A stretch of DNA of 64,000 bases from Streptomyces sp. AM 4-1-1. GTDB lineage: Bacteria > Actinomycetota > Actinomycetes > Streptomycetales > Streptomycetaceae. The DNA lies in assembly GCF_029167625.1 (NCBI RefSeq), contig NZ_CP119145.1, positions 2,294,001-2,358,000 of the forward strand. The letters run 5' to 3'. Below, one piece after another: positions 41,701 through 52,604 of the stretch (positions are counted from its first letter, which is position 1; each line of letters opens with the position of its first letter). The notes below the pieces were generated by a model that was not told the origin of the DNA, did no database searches, and saw nothing but the letters and a program-made list of their open reading frames with translations. Both the position numbers and the translations under genes were made by a program.

Positions 41701-42951
41701 ATGAGTACGGCCACCGCTTCGGCGGCCCCCGCGAAGAAGCGGGGCTCCGGCCTGTTCCAGGGCCTGCAGAAGGTCGGGCGCAGCTTGCAGCTCCCGATCG
41801 CCGTGCTGCCCGCCGCCGGCATTCTGCTCCGTCTCGGCCAGGACGATGTCTTCGGCAAGGACGGCCTCGGCTGGGGCAAGGTCGCCACAGTCTTCGCCAC
41901 CGCGGGTGACGCGGTCTTCTCCAACCTGCCGCTGCTCTTCTGCATCGGCGTCGCCATCGGGTTCGCGAAGAAGTCCGACGGTTCCACCGCGTTGGCCGCT
42001 CTGGTCGGCTTCCTCGTGTACCAGAACGTGCTCAAGGCGTTCCCGGTGACCGAGGCGAAGATCCAGCCCGGGGCCGACATAGCCGCGACGTACAACGACC
42101 CGAAGGTCTTCGGCGGCATCATCATGGGCCTGATCTCCGCTGTCGTGTGGCAGCGGTTCCACCGCACGAAGCTGGTGGACTGGCTGGGCTTCTTCAACGG
42201 CCGTCGTCTCGTGCCGATCCTCATGGCCTTCATCGGTACGGCGATGGGTGTCGTCTTCGGTCTCATCTGGGAGCCGATCGGCAACGTCATCACCGACTTC
42301 GGTGAGTGGATGACGGGTCTCGGCGCCGTCGGTGCCGGAATCTTCGGCCTGGTCAACCGCGCCCTGCTGCCCGTCGGCATGCACCAGTTCGTGAACACGG
42401 TCGCCTGGCAGGAGATCGGCAGCTTCAAGGACCCGGCCGGCGCGGTGTGGCACGGTGACCTGAACCGGTTCTTCCACGGTGACCCGACCGCCGGTCAGTT
42501 CATGTCGGGCTTCTTCCCCATCATGATGTTCGCCCTCCCGGCGGCCGCGCTCGCCATCGCGCACGCCGCCCGCCCGGAGCGTCGCAAGGCCGTCCTCGGC
42601 ATGATGGTGTCGCTGGCCCTGACCTCGTTCGTCACGGGTATCACCGAGCCCATCGAGTTCGCGTTCATGTTCATCGCTCCGGTGCTGTACGCGATCCACG
42701 CGGTCCTCACGGCGCTCTCGATGGCGCTGACCTGGGCGCTCGGTGTGCACCACGGCTTCACGTTCTCGGCCGGTGCGATCGACTACTTCCTGAACTGGAA
42801 CCTCGCGACGAAGCCCTGGATGATCATCCCGATCGGTCTGGTCTTCGCGGTGATCTACTACGTGGTCTTCCGCTTCGCGATCACCAAGTTCAACCTTCAG
42901 ACCCCGGGCCGTGAGCCCGAGGAGGAGGTCGAGGACCTGACGAAGGCGTAG
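41701..42951 (+). CDS. nagE2: PTS EIIC, N-acetylglucosamine (NagE2-type)
   Basis: 416 residues, about 65 percent like NagE1 by eye over the core. Same blocks (GRSLQLPIAVLPAAGILLRL, LPLLFCIGVAIGFAKKSDGS, ITEPIEFAFMFIAPVLYA). Start ATG 41701 has GGAGG 5-9 bases upstream. In S. coelicolor NagE2 is the functional GlcNAc permease and a key sensor input to DasR. Confidence 0.94.
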   Translation: MSTATASAAPAKKRGSGLFQGLQKVGRSLQLPIAVLPAAGILLRLGQDDVFGKDGLGWGKVATVFATAGDAVFSNLPLLFCIGVAIGFAKKSDGSTALAALVGFLVYQNVLKAFPVTEAKIQPGADIAATYNDPKVFGGIIMGLISAVVWQRFHRTKLVDWLGFFNGRRLVPILMAFIGTAMGVVFGLIWEPIGNVITDFGEWMTGLGAVGAGIFGLVNRALLPVGMHQFVNTVAWQEIGSFKDPAGAVWHGDLNRFFHGDPTAGQFMSGFFPIMMFALPAAALAIAHAARPERRKAVLGMMVSLALTSFVTGITEPIEFAFMFIAPVLYAIHAVLTALSMALTWALGVHHGFTFSAGAIDYFLNWNLATKPWMIIPIGLVFAVIYYVVFRFAITKFNLQTPGREPEEEVEDLTKA

Positions 42952-42967
42952 TCCTTCCGTCCCTCGG

Positions 42968-43032
42968 ACACCGCACACACCAAGGACCCCACCGTTCACG
43001 GCGAACGGTGGGGTCCTTGGTGTGTGCGGTGT
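42968..43032. terminator. 65-nt near-perfect hairpin terminator
   Basis: ~30-bp stem (42968-42997 with 43003-43032) around a 5-base loop, containing CCAAGGACCCCACCGTTC and its complement. Ends nagE2 and probably also the convergent MBL gene. Confidence 0.9.
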
Positions 43033-43121
43033 TCCCCCGGCGTACATGGCAGTGTGCGCGGCGGGGTGTCGGGCGGGAGGCGGCTGTGACGGCTGTGGCG
43101 GGAAGTGTGCGGTGGGGGCGC

Positions 43122-43874
43122 TCAGATCTCGTAGACCGCGCCCGGCACGGCCAGTTCCGCCGGTCCGTCGAAGACCTCGCGGGCGTCGGCCAGATTGCGT
43201 TGGGCGTCGGTCCACGGCGGGATGTGGGTGAGGACGAGCCGCCCCACCCCGGCGCGCGCCGCGTACTCCCCGGCCTCCCGGCCGTTGAGGTGGAGGTCCG
43301 GGATGTCCTCCTTGCCGTGGATGAACGATGCTTCGCAGAGGAACACGTCCGCGCCCTCGGCGAGCTCGTCCAGCGTTTCGCAGATCCCGGTGTCGCCGGA
43401 GTAGGCGAGGGTGCGGCCGTCGTGCTCGATCCTGATGCCGAAGGTCTCGACAGGGTGGCAGACCTTCTCCGTACGGACCGAGAAGGGGCCGATGTCGAAC
43501 GAGCCCGGCTTGAGCGTGTGGAAGTCGAAGACCTCGCCCATCGCGCCGTCGGACGGGGTGTCGGCGTGTGCCGTGGTCAGCCGTTGTTCCGTGCCGTCCG
43601 GGCCGTAGACCGGGATCGAGGCGGGGCGTCCGCCGTCGTGCCGGTAGTAGCGGACGACGAAGTACGCGCACATGTCGATGCAGTGATCGGCGTGCAGATG
43701 GCTGAGGAAGATGGCGTCGAGGTCGTACAGACCCACATGGCGCTGCAGCTCGCCGAGGGCACCGTTGCCCATGTCGAGGAGCAGCCGGAAGCCGTCGGCC
43801 TCTACGAGGTAGCTCGAGCATGCCGAACCCGCGGACGGGAACGAGCCGGAGCAGCCGACGACGGTGAGCTTCAT
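43122..43874 (-). CDS. Metallo-beta-lactamase-fold hydrolase (RNase Z-like)
   Basis: 250 residues. Metal motif SHLHADHCIDMCAYF (~58-72), LAYSGDTGICETL (~155) and VLTHIPPW (~222) define the MBL fold of the RNase Z/phosphodiesterase branch; the N terminus GCSGSFPSAGSACSSYLVE is typical. Cyclic-nucleotide or phosphodiester substrates are possible. Confidence 0.9.
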   Translation of the reverse strand: MKLTVVGCSGSFPSAGSACSSYLVEADGFRLLLDMGNGALGELQRHVGLYDLDAIFLSHLHADHCIDMCAYFVVRYYRHDGGRPASIPVYGPDGTEQRLTTAHADTPSDGAMGEVFDFHTLKPGSFDIGPFSVRTEKVCHPVETFGIRIEHDGRTLAYSGDTGICETLDELAEGADVFLCEASFIHGKEDIPDLHLNGREAGEYAARAGVGRLVLTHIPPWTDAQRNLADAREVFDGPAELAVPGAVYEI

Positions 43875-44070
43875 GGAGCGTGAACCTCCGAGGCGCGGGA
43901 ACGGGGAGGGTTCGTGCGGTTTGTTGAGCGTAAGGCGCCGGGGACCGGGCCGCTCCTCCGTGGCCTGCCGTTGTGGGCGAACTCACCTGCCCTGTCACCG
44001 GTTCGACGGAAGGGGTGCGGGGCGGGGGCGCGGGGCGGGGCCGGGCGGGGGTGGCGGTACCGTCGGGCGC

Positions 44071-44586
44071 ATGGACAGCTCCTGGTGGCCCGCGGTCGTC
44101 GTCGTCGTGTTGCTCGCGTTCGTGGCGGCCGTGGTGGACGGACGTGGCCGGCTCGGCCGTCGTGGGCGGCGGTCCGGAGATCGTCCGGGGCGGCGGCCGG
44201 GGAGCCGGTCGGTCCGTCGTCCGGAGGGCAGGACCAGGCCGCCGGCCGGGCCGTCCGGGCCGTCGACCGAGCCGGGCCGGGGGCCGCGGCCGGCTGAGGT
44301 GTGGTGGGCCGAGGTGCCGTACGAGGACGGGCCGGGGTCGAAGGACCGGCCGTGTCTGGTGTTGTCGGTACGGGGTGACACGGCGCTCGTCGCCAAGATC
44401 ACCAGCAAGCGTCACGAGGGGCGGCCGGGTGTGATCGCGCTGCCGCCGGGGACGGTGGCCGATCCGGCGGGACGGGCGAGCTATCTGGAGACGGACGAGC
44501 TGCGGGACGTGCCGGTGCGGGGGTTCCGGCGGCGGGTGGGGCCGGTGGACCCGGGGGTGTGGAAGCAGGTCCGGAAGCTCGGGTAG
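44071..44586 (+). CDS. Membrane-anchored PemK/MazF-like protein
   Basis: 171 residues. An N-terminal membrane helix (WWPAVVVVVLLAFVAAVV), an Arg/Pro/Gly-rich linker (~25-75), then a PemK-like fold: RPAEVWWAEVPYEDGPGSKD, RPCLVLSVRGDTALVAKITS. The initial EVWWAEVPY block and RPCLVL strand match MazF/PemK growth-inhibitor proteins. No antitoxin gene is next to it, so a toxin role is doubtful; it may be a domesticated relative. Confidence 0.75.
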   Translation: MDSSWWPAVVVVVLLAFVAAVVDGRGRLGRRGRRSGDRPGRRPGSRSVRRPEGRTRPPAGPSGPSTEPGRGPRPAEVWWAEVPYEDGPGSKDRPCLVLSVRGDTALVAKITSKRHEGRPGVIALPPGTVADPAGRASYLETDELRDVPVRGFRRRVGPVDPGVWKQVRKLG

Positions 44587-45213
44587 CGCGGGCGGTCCGG
44601 GGCGGACGGCCGGTCCGGGGCGGGCGGGCGCGGCGCTGGTCCGGGCCGGTGAACGCGGGCAGGCGGTACGCCGGGACGGTCCGGGCCGGGTAGTGCGCGC
44701 GGGCGGGCACGACAGCGGGCGGGCATGACACGTGGGGCGCGGGACGGGCGCGAAGCCGGGCCGGGGCAGGCGGGCGCGGCGCCGGCCTGCGCCCGGCGTT
44801 CCGCGCCGAACAGTGCGCAGGGCCGGGCGGAGCACAGCGCGAGGTGCGTCCGGGACGGTTCGTGCCGGACGGTGCGTGGGGGCGGGTGGTACGCGACCCG
44901 GAGTGCGCGGGGCGGGCGGGGCGGGCGGGGCGAGCCGCGCCCGACGGTGCACGCATGCGGGTGTTACGCGACGCGAGGTGCGCGGGACGGGCGTGATGCC
45001 GAGCCGCGCCCGACGGTGCACGCATGCGGGTGTTACGCGACGCGAGGTGCGCGGGAGTTCCGCGCGGGACGGTGCGTGGGCCGGCCGCCTCGCGCGGGCG
45101 CCGTAACGGTGAAGCGCCGGGCAGGCGGTGTTCCCGTCCTGCCCGGCGCTCGGATGTACGTTCCGGTCGGATGTACGTTCCGGTCGGATGTCCGTTCCGG
45201 TGTCGCCCGTCGG
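44587..45213. repeat. Repeat-rich intergenic region
   Basis: No gene supported. A perfect 56-bp direct repeat occurs at 44932-44987 and 45001-45056 (contains CGCATGCGGGTGTTACGCGA), and related shorter copies of TACGCGAC / GTGCGCGG lie around 44889-44915. A 17-bp unit GATGTACGTTCCGGTCG is repeated at 45153, 45170 and (diverged) 45187. Confidence 0.85.
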
Positions 45214-46444
<1,231 letters not shown>

Positions 46445-46542
46445 GGCGTGGGCTCCTGTCGGAAGCGGAGAGGTGGCGTGGGGCGCGCGGCTCTGCCCCC
46501 GCGCAGGGGTCGATGCGTGAATGGCGCCCTCGGGTGCGGTCG

Positions 46543-46674
46543 TCAGACCGTACGGCCGGGGGGCAGGCTCGGATGGTCCGTACACATCGCGCTGGAGAGC
46601 CTGCACAGGTCGACGTGCAGCCTCGCGACGAGCAGCGTGCCCGGCGTCCTGTCGCTCACGTCATGGGGAACCAT
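46543..46674 (-). CDS. Putative cysteine-sensing leader peptide of cysO-cysM
   Basis: 43 residues beginning MVPHDVSDRTPG and containing RLHVDLCRLSSAMC with two Cys, the pattern of the short 'putative leader peptide' ORFs found before sulfur and cysteine genes in Streptomyces. ATG 46674 lies 6 bases after a TACGAT -10, so it is near-leaderless. The region after it can form a CGGTC / GACCG hairpin. Probably an attenuation device responding to charged tRNA-Cys. Confidence 0.75.
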   Translation of the reverse strand: MVPHDVSDRTPGTLLVARLHVDLCRLSSAMCTDHPSLPPGRTV

Positions 46675-46873
46675 GCGCTCATCGTATCGATTCCCGGCCG
46701 TGAATCCGGAAGGGCGTCTCACCTGATGGATGATCGGTGTTCGCCTGGTGGACGCGTGACCGGTCGGGGCGGTGTCGGCGGGGCGGGGGTGTCATGGCCG
46801 TACGAGGTCTGCCGGACCGGGTACGCCGCCCCGACCTGGGCCGGGGCGGCGTACGCCTTCGCGGGGGCGGGGG

Positions 46874-47305
46874 TCAGTCGGTCGCGTACGCCTCGACGAC
46901 CTTGACGTCCTCCTCGGTGATCTCACCGTCCACGATGCGGTACGAGCGGAACTGGAAGGGGCCCGCGCCGTCGCTGTCGGCGGTGGAGACCAGGACGTAG
47001 TGGGCGCCGGGCTCGTTGGCGTACGTCACGTCGGTGCGCGAGGGGTATGCCTCGGTCGCGGTGTGCGAGTGGTAGATGATCACCGGTTCCTCGTCCCGGT
47101 CGTCCAGCTCGCGGTAGAGCTTGAGCAGGTCCGCCGAGTCGAACTCGTAGAACGTGGGCGACCGGGCGGCGTTCAGCATGGGGACGAACCGCTCGGGCCG
47201 GTCACTCCCGGCCGGTCCGGCGACCACGCCGCACGCCTCGTCGGGGTGGTCGGCGCGGGAGTGCGCGACTATCTGGTCGAACAGCGCCTGGGTGATGGTC
47301 AGCAT
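46874..47305 (-). CDS. mec: Mec+ metallopeptidase (JAMM/M67)
   Basis: 143 residues. JAMM motif: DEACGVV early, then IIYHSHTATEAYPSRTDVTYA (HxH...S..D). Cleaves the CysO-cysteine adduct to release cysteine. Located 44 bases after the permease gene on the same strand. Confidence 0.92.
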   Translation of the reverse strand: MLTITQALFDQIVAHSRADHPDEACGVVAGPAGSDRPERFVPMLNAARSPTFYEFDSADLLKLYRELDDRDEEPVIIYHSHTATEAYPSRTDVTYANEPGAHYVLVSTADSDGAGPFQFRSYRIVDGEITEEDVKVVEAYATD

Positions 47306-47349
47306 GGCGCCAGGATAAGCAGACCGCGCCGGGCCGGGGCCGGACCGGT

Positions 47350-48780
47350 TCAGCGCCGGGCGAAGGAGGCGTTCTCGGGGTCGCGGGCCCGCAGCACCAG
47401 ATACGCGACGGCGAGCAGCAGCGCCCACAGCGGGGCGCAGTAGAGCGAGATCCTGGCGTCCTCGTCGATGGCCATCATCACGATGACCATGCCGATGAAG
47501 GCGAGGGCGAAGACGCTGGTGTACGGGGCTCCGGGGGCGCGGAACGAGGACTGGGGCAGTTCGCCCCGGTCGGCCTTGGCGCGGTAGCGGAGCTGGCAGA
47601 TCAGGATCATGATCCAGGCCCACATGCCGGAGATGGTGGCGAAGGAGACGACGTAGGTGAAGGCGTCCCCGGGCCACTGGTAGTTGATCCAGACGCCGAC
47701 GAGCATGAGGGCGGCGGAGACGGTGGTGCCGACGAGCGGGGTGCCGCTCCGGGTGAGCCGGGTGAAGACCTTCGGGCCCTGGCCGTTGAGTGCGAGGTCG
47801 CGCAGCATCCGGCCGGTGGAGTACATGCCGGAGTTGCAGGAGGAGAGGGCCGCGGTCAGGACGACGAAGTTGACGATCGCGGCGCCGAGTCCGAGGCCCA
47901 TCTTCTCGAAGGCGGCGACGAACGGGGAGACGCCGGGCCTGAACTCGGTCCACGGCACGACGGAGAGGATCATGATCAGGGCGCCGACGTAGAAGACGGC
48001 GATGCGCCACGGCACGGTGTTGATGGCCTTGGGCAGGACGGTCTGGGGGTCCTTGGACTCGCCGGCCGTGACGCCGACCAGCTCGACGGCGAGGAAGGCG
48101 AACATCACGATCTGGAGGGTCATCAGGGTGCCGCCGATGCCCTTGGGGAAGAAGCCGCCGTCGGACCAGAGGTGGGTGACGGACGCGGTGTCGCCCGCGT
48201 CCGAGAAGCCGATGGTGAGGATTCCGGCGCAGATGAGGATCATGCCGACGATGGCGGTCACCTTGACCATCGAGAACCAGAATTCGAGTTCGCCGAAGAG
48301 TTTGACGGAGATCAGGTTCACGCCGTAGAGGATGACCGTGAAGATGAGCGCGGAGACCCATTGTGGAATGGTGAACCAGTACGTCATGTACTGGGCGGCG
48401 GCCGTCACCTCGGTGATTCCGGTGACGACCCAGAACAGCCAGTACGTCCAGCCGGTGACGAATCCGGCGAACGGGCCGATGAATTCGCGGGCGTACTCCG
48501 AGAAGGAGCCGGACACGGGTCGGTACATGAGCAGTTCGCCGAGTGCGCGCATGATGAAGAAGATGACCAGGCCCGCTATGGCGTAGGCGAGGATGAGGCT
48601 GGGACCGGCCTTGGCGATGGCCTTGCCGGCGCCGAGGAAGAGGCCGGTGCCGATGGCTCCGCCGATGGCGATCATCTGGATCTGGCGGGAGCCCAGGCCG
48701 CGCTGGTAACCCTCACCCGCTGGGGCGGCCTCCGCCCCTTCCTGTCCCGCGTTTCCCTGGTCGAGCTGCGCCGATGTCAT
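47350..48780 (-). CDS. APC-family amino acid permease
   Basis: 476 residues, twelve membrane helices. The first helix contains IAIGGAIGTGLFLGAGKAI and the GABA/aromatic/Asn permease signature AGPSLILAYAIAGLVIFFIM. Substrate unknown. ATG 48780 has AGAAAGG ~7 bases upstream. Confidence 0.93.
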   Translation of the reverse strand: MTSAQLDQGNAGQEGAEAAPAGEGYQRGLGSRQIQMIAIGGAIGTGLFLGAGKAIAKAGPSLILAYAIAGLVIFFIMRALGELLMYRPVSGSFSEYAREFIGPFAGFVTGWTYWLFWVVTGITEVTAAAQYMTYWFTIPQWVSALIFTVILYGVNLISVKLFGELEFWFSMVKVTAIVGMILICAGILTIGFSDAGDTASVTHLWSDGGFFPKGIGGTLMTLQIVMFAFLAVELVGVTAGESKDPQTVLPKAINTVPWRIAVFYVGALIMILSVVPWTEFRPGVSPFVAAFEKMGLGLGAAIVNFVVLTAALSSCNSGMYSTGRMLRDLALNGQGPKVFTRLTRSGTPLVGTTVSAALMLVGVWINYQWPGDAFTYVVSFATISGMWAWIMILICQLRYRAKADRGELPQSSFRAPGAPYTSVFALAFIGMVIVMMAIDEDARISLYCAPLWALLLAVAYLVLRARDPENASFARR

Positions 48781-49194
48781 GGTGGTGCGCCTTTCTCCAT
48801 GCTGATCCGCGCCTGCTGAGGCTACGGATCAGGTCCTGATCCCCCCGGATACGGATGGAGTCACGACCGGCGGTGGCCGGTTTCAGCGCCCCCGGGGACA
48901 GGGGTGGCGTCCCCGGTGGTCGTGCACATCTATCACGGCGCTGCGGGCGTTCCGCGTGGCATTGTGTGGCGCACACCACAGGTAAAAGCGGACAAGGGGT
49001 TTCGAGCCGCTGCAAAAAAGGCCGTTCGAGTAATGCGATCGTTATTCGGATTTGAGCGTCCGCTGAGATTGGGGTACCAGCATCCACCGGGTCCGGCCGT
49101 CCCGCAATCAGGGGCGGGACGTGCGGGACACGTACGGAACGGCGGGTTCAGGACGCCGGGCGGTTTCCGCCGCCCCGGGCGTCCGGGCATCGGC
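48781..49194. other. Intergenic region before permease gene
   Basis: No gene seen on either strand. Contains a palindrome GGATCAGG-T-CCTGATCC (48826-48842) in the permease promoter region and an AT-richer stretch (48955-49070) that may hold promoter elements. Confidence 0.5.
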
Positions 49195-49779
49195 TTACGG
49201 CATCAGGGTTTCGACCAGCGTCTCCTGGAGCGCGCCGAGCCAGAGGTAGGCCATCACCATCGGCTTGCGCGGGTCGCTGTCGGGCAGCCGGTAGAGCGAG
49301 CCGTCCTCGCCCTCCTCCTCCTCGGACACTTCGAGGCGGGTGCCGATGGTCAGCCGGAGGTCGTTGAGGGTCCCCAGCCAGCCACGGGACTGGTCGGCGG
49401 TGAGGGCGAGGACCGCGCCGCCGTCCCCGGCGGGCGAGAGGGCGTCGAGGCTCTGTACGACGGTGAGGGCGTCCTCGCGCTTGCGGGTGCGCAGGTCGTT
49501 CTCGGTGAAGCGGCGGAACTCGGCGGACGCGGCGCGCAGTTCCCTGTCCTCGTCGCCGTACGCCTCGGGGAAGAGGCGGGCCAGGGCGGGGTCGGCGGGC
49601 GGTTCGCTGGGGCCCTCGGTGAAGAGCGCGGCGAGCGGGTCCTCGCCCTCGGTGGGCTCCTCGCCGGGACCGATCAGTTCCAGCAACTGGACGGCGAGGG
49701 AGCGCAGGATCGCGATCTCCACCTCGTCGAGCGCGACGGCCGCGCCGCCGTCGGGGGTGGCCTCGAAGTGGCCGGCCAT
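49195..49779 (-). CDS. DUF2017 protein (AosR-like)
   Basis: 194 residues. DEVEIAILRSLAVQLLELI and the C-terminal YLWLGALQETLVETLMP match DUF2017. The M. tuberculosis member AosR is a redox-responsive regulator linked to the mec-cysO-cysM pathway, and those genes lie just downstream here. Start ATG 49779; upstream is clpS on the same strand. Confidence 0.88.
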   Translation of the reverse strand: MAGHFEATPDGGAAVALDEVEIAILRSLAVQLLELIGPGEEPTEGEDPLAALFTEGPSEPPADPALARLFPEAYGDEDRELRAASAEFRRFTENDLRTRKREDALTVVQSLDALSPAGDGGAVLALTADQSRGWLGTLNDLRLTIGTRLEVSEEEEGEDGSLYRLPDSDPRKPMVMAYLWLGALQETLVETLMP

Positions 49780-49835
49780 GGGTTCTCCGATGATGGGTCG
49801 GGCGTGGAGCCGGGGACGTACGGCAGCGGGACGGG

Positions 49836-50150
49836 TCAGTCGCGGTCCTGGGTGAGGGTGGCCCAGAGCCCGTACCCGTGCATGGCCTGCACGTCGCGTT
49901 CCATTTCCTCGCGGCTGCCGCTGGAGACGACGGCGCGGCCCTTCTGGTGGACGTCGAGCATCAGCTTGTGGGCCTTGTCCTTGGAGTAGCCGAAGTAGGT
50001 CCGGAAGACGTACGTCACATAACTCATGAGGTTGACCGGGTCGTTGTGGACCAGCGTCACCCAGGGGACGTCGGGCTCGGGGGCGACGAAGGTGTCCTCG
50101 GCCGATGCGGGGCTTTCGATCTCTGCGGGGGCGACACTCACCTGCCCCAT
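49836..50150 (-). CDS. clpS: ClpS N-end-rule adaptor
   Basis: 104 residues. [20 protein letters not shown] and [20 protein letters not shown] are the ClpS core. Delivers N-degron substrates to ClpC/ClpA-ClpP. First gene of the clpS-DUF2017 pair. Confidence 0.94.
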   Translation of the reverse strand: MGQVSVAPAEIESPASAEDTFVAPEPDVPWVTLVHNDPVNLMSYVTYVFRTYFGYSKDKAHKLMLDVHQKGRAVVSSGSREEMERDVQAMHGYGLWATLTQDRD

Positions 50151-50228
50151 GCTGCCACCCGGGAGGGGTCATCGCACAAACGGCGGCAGATCTCGTCACT
50201 CTGACGAGATAGGGGTAGCATCCCTGAC

Positions 50229-51557
50229 ATGAACTCTGCGGACCTTGGGCGGCGGGTCGGCGTTCCGTCGACCGCGCTCTTCACCGACCAGTACGAACTC
50301 ACGATGGTGCAGGCGGCTCTGAAGGCGGGCACCGCGGACCGGCACTCGGTCTTCGAGGCGTTCACCCGCCGGCTGCCCGAGGGACGGCGCTACGGCGTGG
50401 TCGCGGGCACCGGGCGGGTGCTGGACGCGGTGGAGAACTTCCACTTCGACGACGAGATGCTGCGCTTCCTGCGCGACCAGCGCGTCGTGGACGGGCCGAC
50501 CCTCGAATGGCTGGCGGACTACCGCTTCAGCGGCGACATCTGGGGCTATCCGGAGGGCGAGGTGTACTTCCCCGGCTCGCCGGTCCTGCGGGTCGAGGGC
50601 TCCTTCGCGGAGTGCGTACTGCTGGAGACGGTGATCCTGTCGATCCTCAACCACGACTCGGCGATCGCCGCGGCGGCGTCCCGGATGTCGGCCGCCGCGG
50701 GCGGGCGCTCGCTGATCGAGATGGGCGCCCGGCGCACCCACGAGCTGTCGGCGGTGGCGTCGGCGCGCGCCGCGTACGTCGGCGGCTTCGACACCACGTC
50801 CGACCTGGCCGCGGGCTTCCGCTACGGCATCCCGACCGTCGGCACGAACGCGCACGCCTTCACGCTGCTGCACGACAGCGAGCGGGACGCGTTCCGGGCG
50901 CAGGTCGATTCGCTGGGCAGCGGCACGACGCTGCTGGTGGACACGTACGACGTGGCCGAGGCGGTCCGTACGGCGGTCGAGATCGCCGGGACGGACCTGG
51001 GCGCGGTACGGATCGACTCGGGCGATCTGCTGCTGGTCGCGCACCGGGTGCGCCAGCAGCTGGACGAGCTGGGGGCGACCCGCACCAGGATCGTGGTGAC
51101 GTCGGACCTGGACGAGTACGCCATCGCCTCACTGGCGGCGGCCCCCGTCGACGCGTACGGGGTGGGGACACAGTTGGTGACGGGCAGCGGGCACCCCACC
51201 TGTTCGATGGTCTACAAGCTGGTGGCCCGTGCCGCCTCCGGCGATCCCGGCGAGCCGTTGCGGCCGGTCGCGAAGAAGTCGATGGGCGCGAAGTCGTCCA
51301 GGGGCGGACGCAAGTGGGCCGCGCGCAGGCTGGACGAGCACGGGGTCGCCGAGGCGGAGGTGATCGGCACCGGCCGGGTCCCGGACGGGCCGGCCTGCCG
51401 GCAGCTGCTGGTCGAGCTGGTCAAGGAGGGCGCGGTGGTGGCCCGCGAGCCGCTGGAGGCGGCCAGGGAACGGCACATCACGGCCCGCGCCGGGCTGCCC
51501 CTGTCGGCGACGCAGCTGTCGCGTGGCGAGGCGGTGATCCCGACGGAGTACGTATGA
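50229..51557 (+). CDS. pncB: Nicotinate phosphoribosyltransferase
   Basis: 442 residues. FTDQYELTMVQAALKAG at the N terminus, SLIEMGARRTHE (~160) and VRIDSGDLLLVAHRVR (~261) are conserved PncB blocks including the phosphorylated-His environment. First step of NAD salvage from nicotinate. pncA follows. Confidence 0.94.
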   Translation: MNSADLGRRVGVPSTALFTDQYELTMVQAALKAGTADRHSVFEAFTRRLPEGRRYGVVAGTGRVLDAVENFHFDDEMLRFLRDQRVVDGPTLEWLADYRFSGDIWGYPEGEVYFPGSPVLRVEGSFAECVLLETVILSILNHDSAIAAAASRMSAAAGGRSLIEMGARRTHELSAVASARAAYVGGFDTTSDLAAGFRYGIPTVGTNAHAFTLLHDSERDAFRAQVDSLGSGTTLLVDTYDVAEAVRTAVEIAGTDLGAVRIDSGDLLLVAHRVRQQLDELGATRTRIVVTSDLDEYAIASLAAAPVDAYGVGTQLVTGSGHPTCSMVYKLVARAASGDPGEPLRPVAKKSMGAKSSRGGRKWAARRLDEHGVAEAEVIGTGRVPDGPACRQLLVELVKEGAVVAREPLEAARERHITARAGLPLSATQLSRGEAVIPTEYV

Positions 51558-51946
51558 GCCGGCGCCCCGCGGCCCCGGCCGGGTCCGCCCCGGAACGGAC
51601 GCGGCCCACGGTCCCGTTCACGTCCGCCCCGGAACGGACGCGCATGAATCCCGGGAGCCCGGGAAGGTGACGATCGGCATCAGGCGATGTCCGCGAAACC
51701 CCCGCCCGCCGTCCCGCCCGCCCCACGGGCCCCGGCGGGACCGCGTGGACAGGGACCCGCGTGGACACGCCAGGCGGCCCGACCCCCTCCCCCGGGGCGG
51801 CCGGAGTGCTTACGCTCGTCCCCGGCCGCACACCCCGACCCACGACCCGCACGCCCCCGCCGTCCGCCACGCCCCGCGGTCCGCACGCACACAGGACCCG
51901 TGCGCCCCGCCATCCCGCTCGTCCCCTCCACCGAAGGACAACCGCC
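51558..51946. other. Intergenic region between pncB and pncA
   Basis: Very C-rich with no convincing gene; open frames are composition artefacts. Two copies of GTCCGCCCCGGAACGGACGCG lie near 51584 and 51621, a short direct repeat. Confidence 0.5.
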
Positions 51947-52531
51947 ATGCACCGCGCCCTGATCGTCGTGGATGTTCAGAACGACTTCTGCGAGGGCGGC
52001 AGCCTCGCGGTCGCGGGCGGCGCCGATGTCGCCGCCGCCATCACCGATCTGATCGGTGAGGCCCAGGCGGGTTACCGCCATGTGGTGGCCACCCGTGACC
52101 ACCACATCGACCCGGGCGACCACTTCTCGACGCGGCCGGACTTCGAGCACTCCTGGCCGGTGCACTGCGTGGCCGGTACGGAGGGAGTGGGCTTCCACCC
52201 GAACTTCGCTCCGGCGGTCGCGTCGGGCGCCATCGAGTCGGTCTTCGACAAGGGGGCGTACGCCGCCGCGTACAGCGGTTTCGAGGGCACCGACGAGAAC
52301 GGCGCGGGGCTGGCCGAATGGCTGCGCGACCACGACGTCACCGAGGTCGACGTGGTGGGCATCGCGACCGACCACTGTGTACGGGCGACGGCGCTGGACG
52401 CGGCCCGGGAGGGGTTCACGACGCGTGTGCTGCTCGGTCTGACGGCCGGCGTGGCCGAAGCCACCACCGAGCGGGCGCTGAAGGAACTGCGCGAGGCCGG
52501 CGTGGAGCTGTCGGGCACTCCCGTCGTCTGA
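51947..52531 (+). CDS. pncA: Nicotinamidase/isochorismatase family
   Basis: 194 residues. Catalytic Asp in LIVVDVQNDFCEGG (~9), metal site DHHIDPGDHFS (~50-58), and Cys in VVGIATDHCVRATALDA (~142). Converts nicotinamide to nicotinate, feeding PncB. Confidence 0.93.
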   Translation: MHRALIVVDVQNDFCEGGSLAVAGGADVAAAITDLIGEAQAGYRHVVATRDHHIDPGDHFSTRPDFEHSWPVHCVAGTEGVGFHPNFAPAVASGAIESVFDKGAYAAAYSGFEGTDENGAGLAEWLRDHDVTEVDVVGIATDHCVRATALDAAREGFTTRVLLGLTAGVAEATTERALKELREAGVELSGTPVV

Positions 52532-52604
52532 CACGGGAGGAAACCTGGGCAAGGCCGGAATCAGGGCTCATAGGCAGGGCCATGAGCGGACCCGGGGCCA
52601 GTCG

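Noticed and set aside
41578..45021. 1147-codon minus-strand frame
   Set aside because: Antisense to nagE2 and the PemK-like gene and frame-shifted through the MBL gene; Arg/Pro/His-rich composition with no domain.
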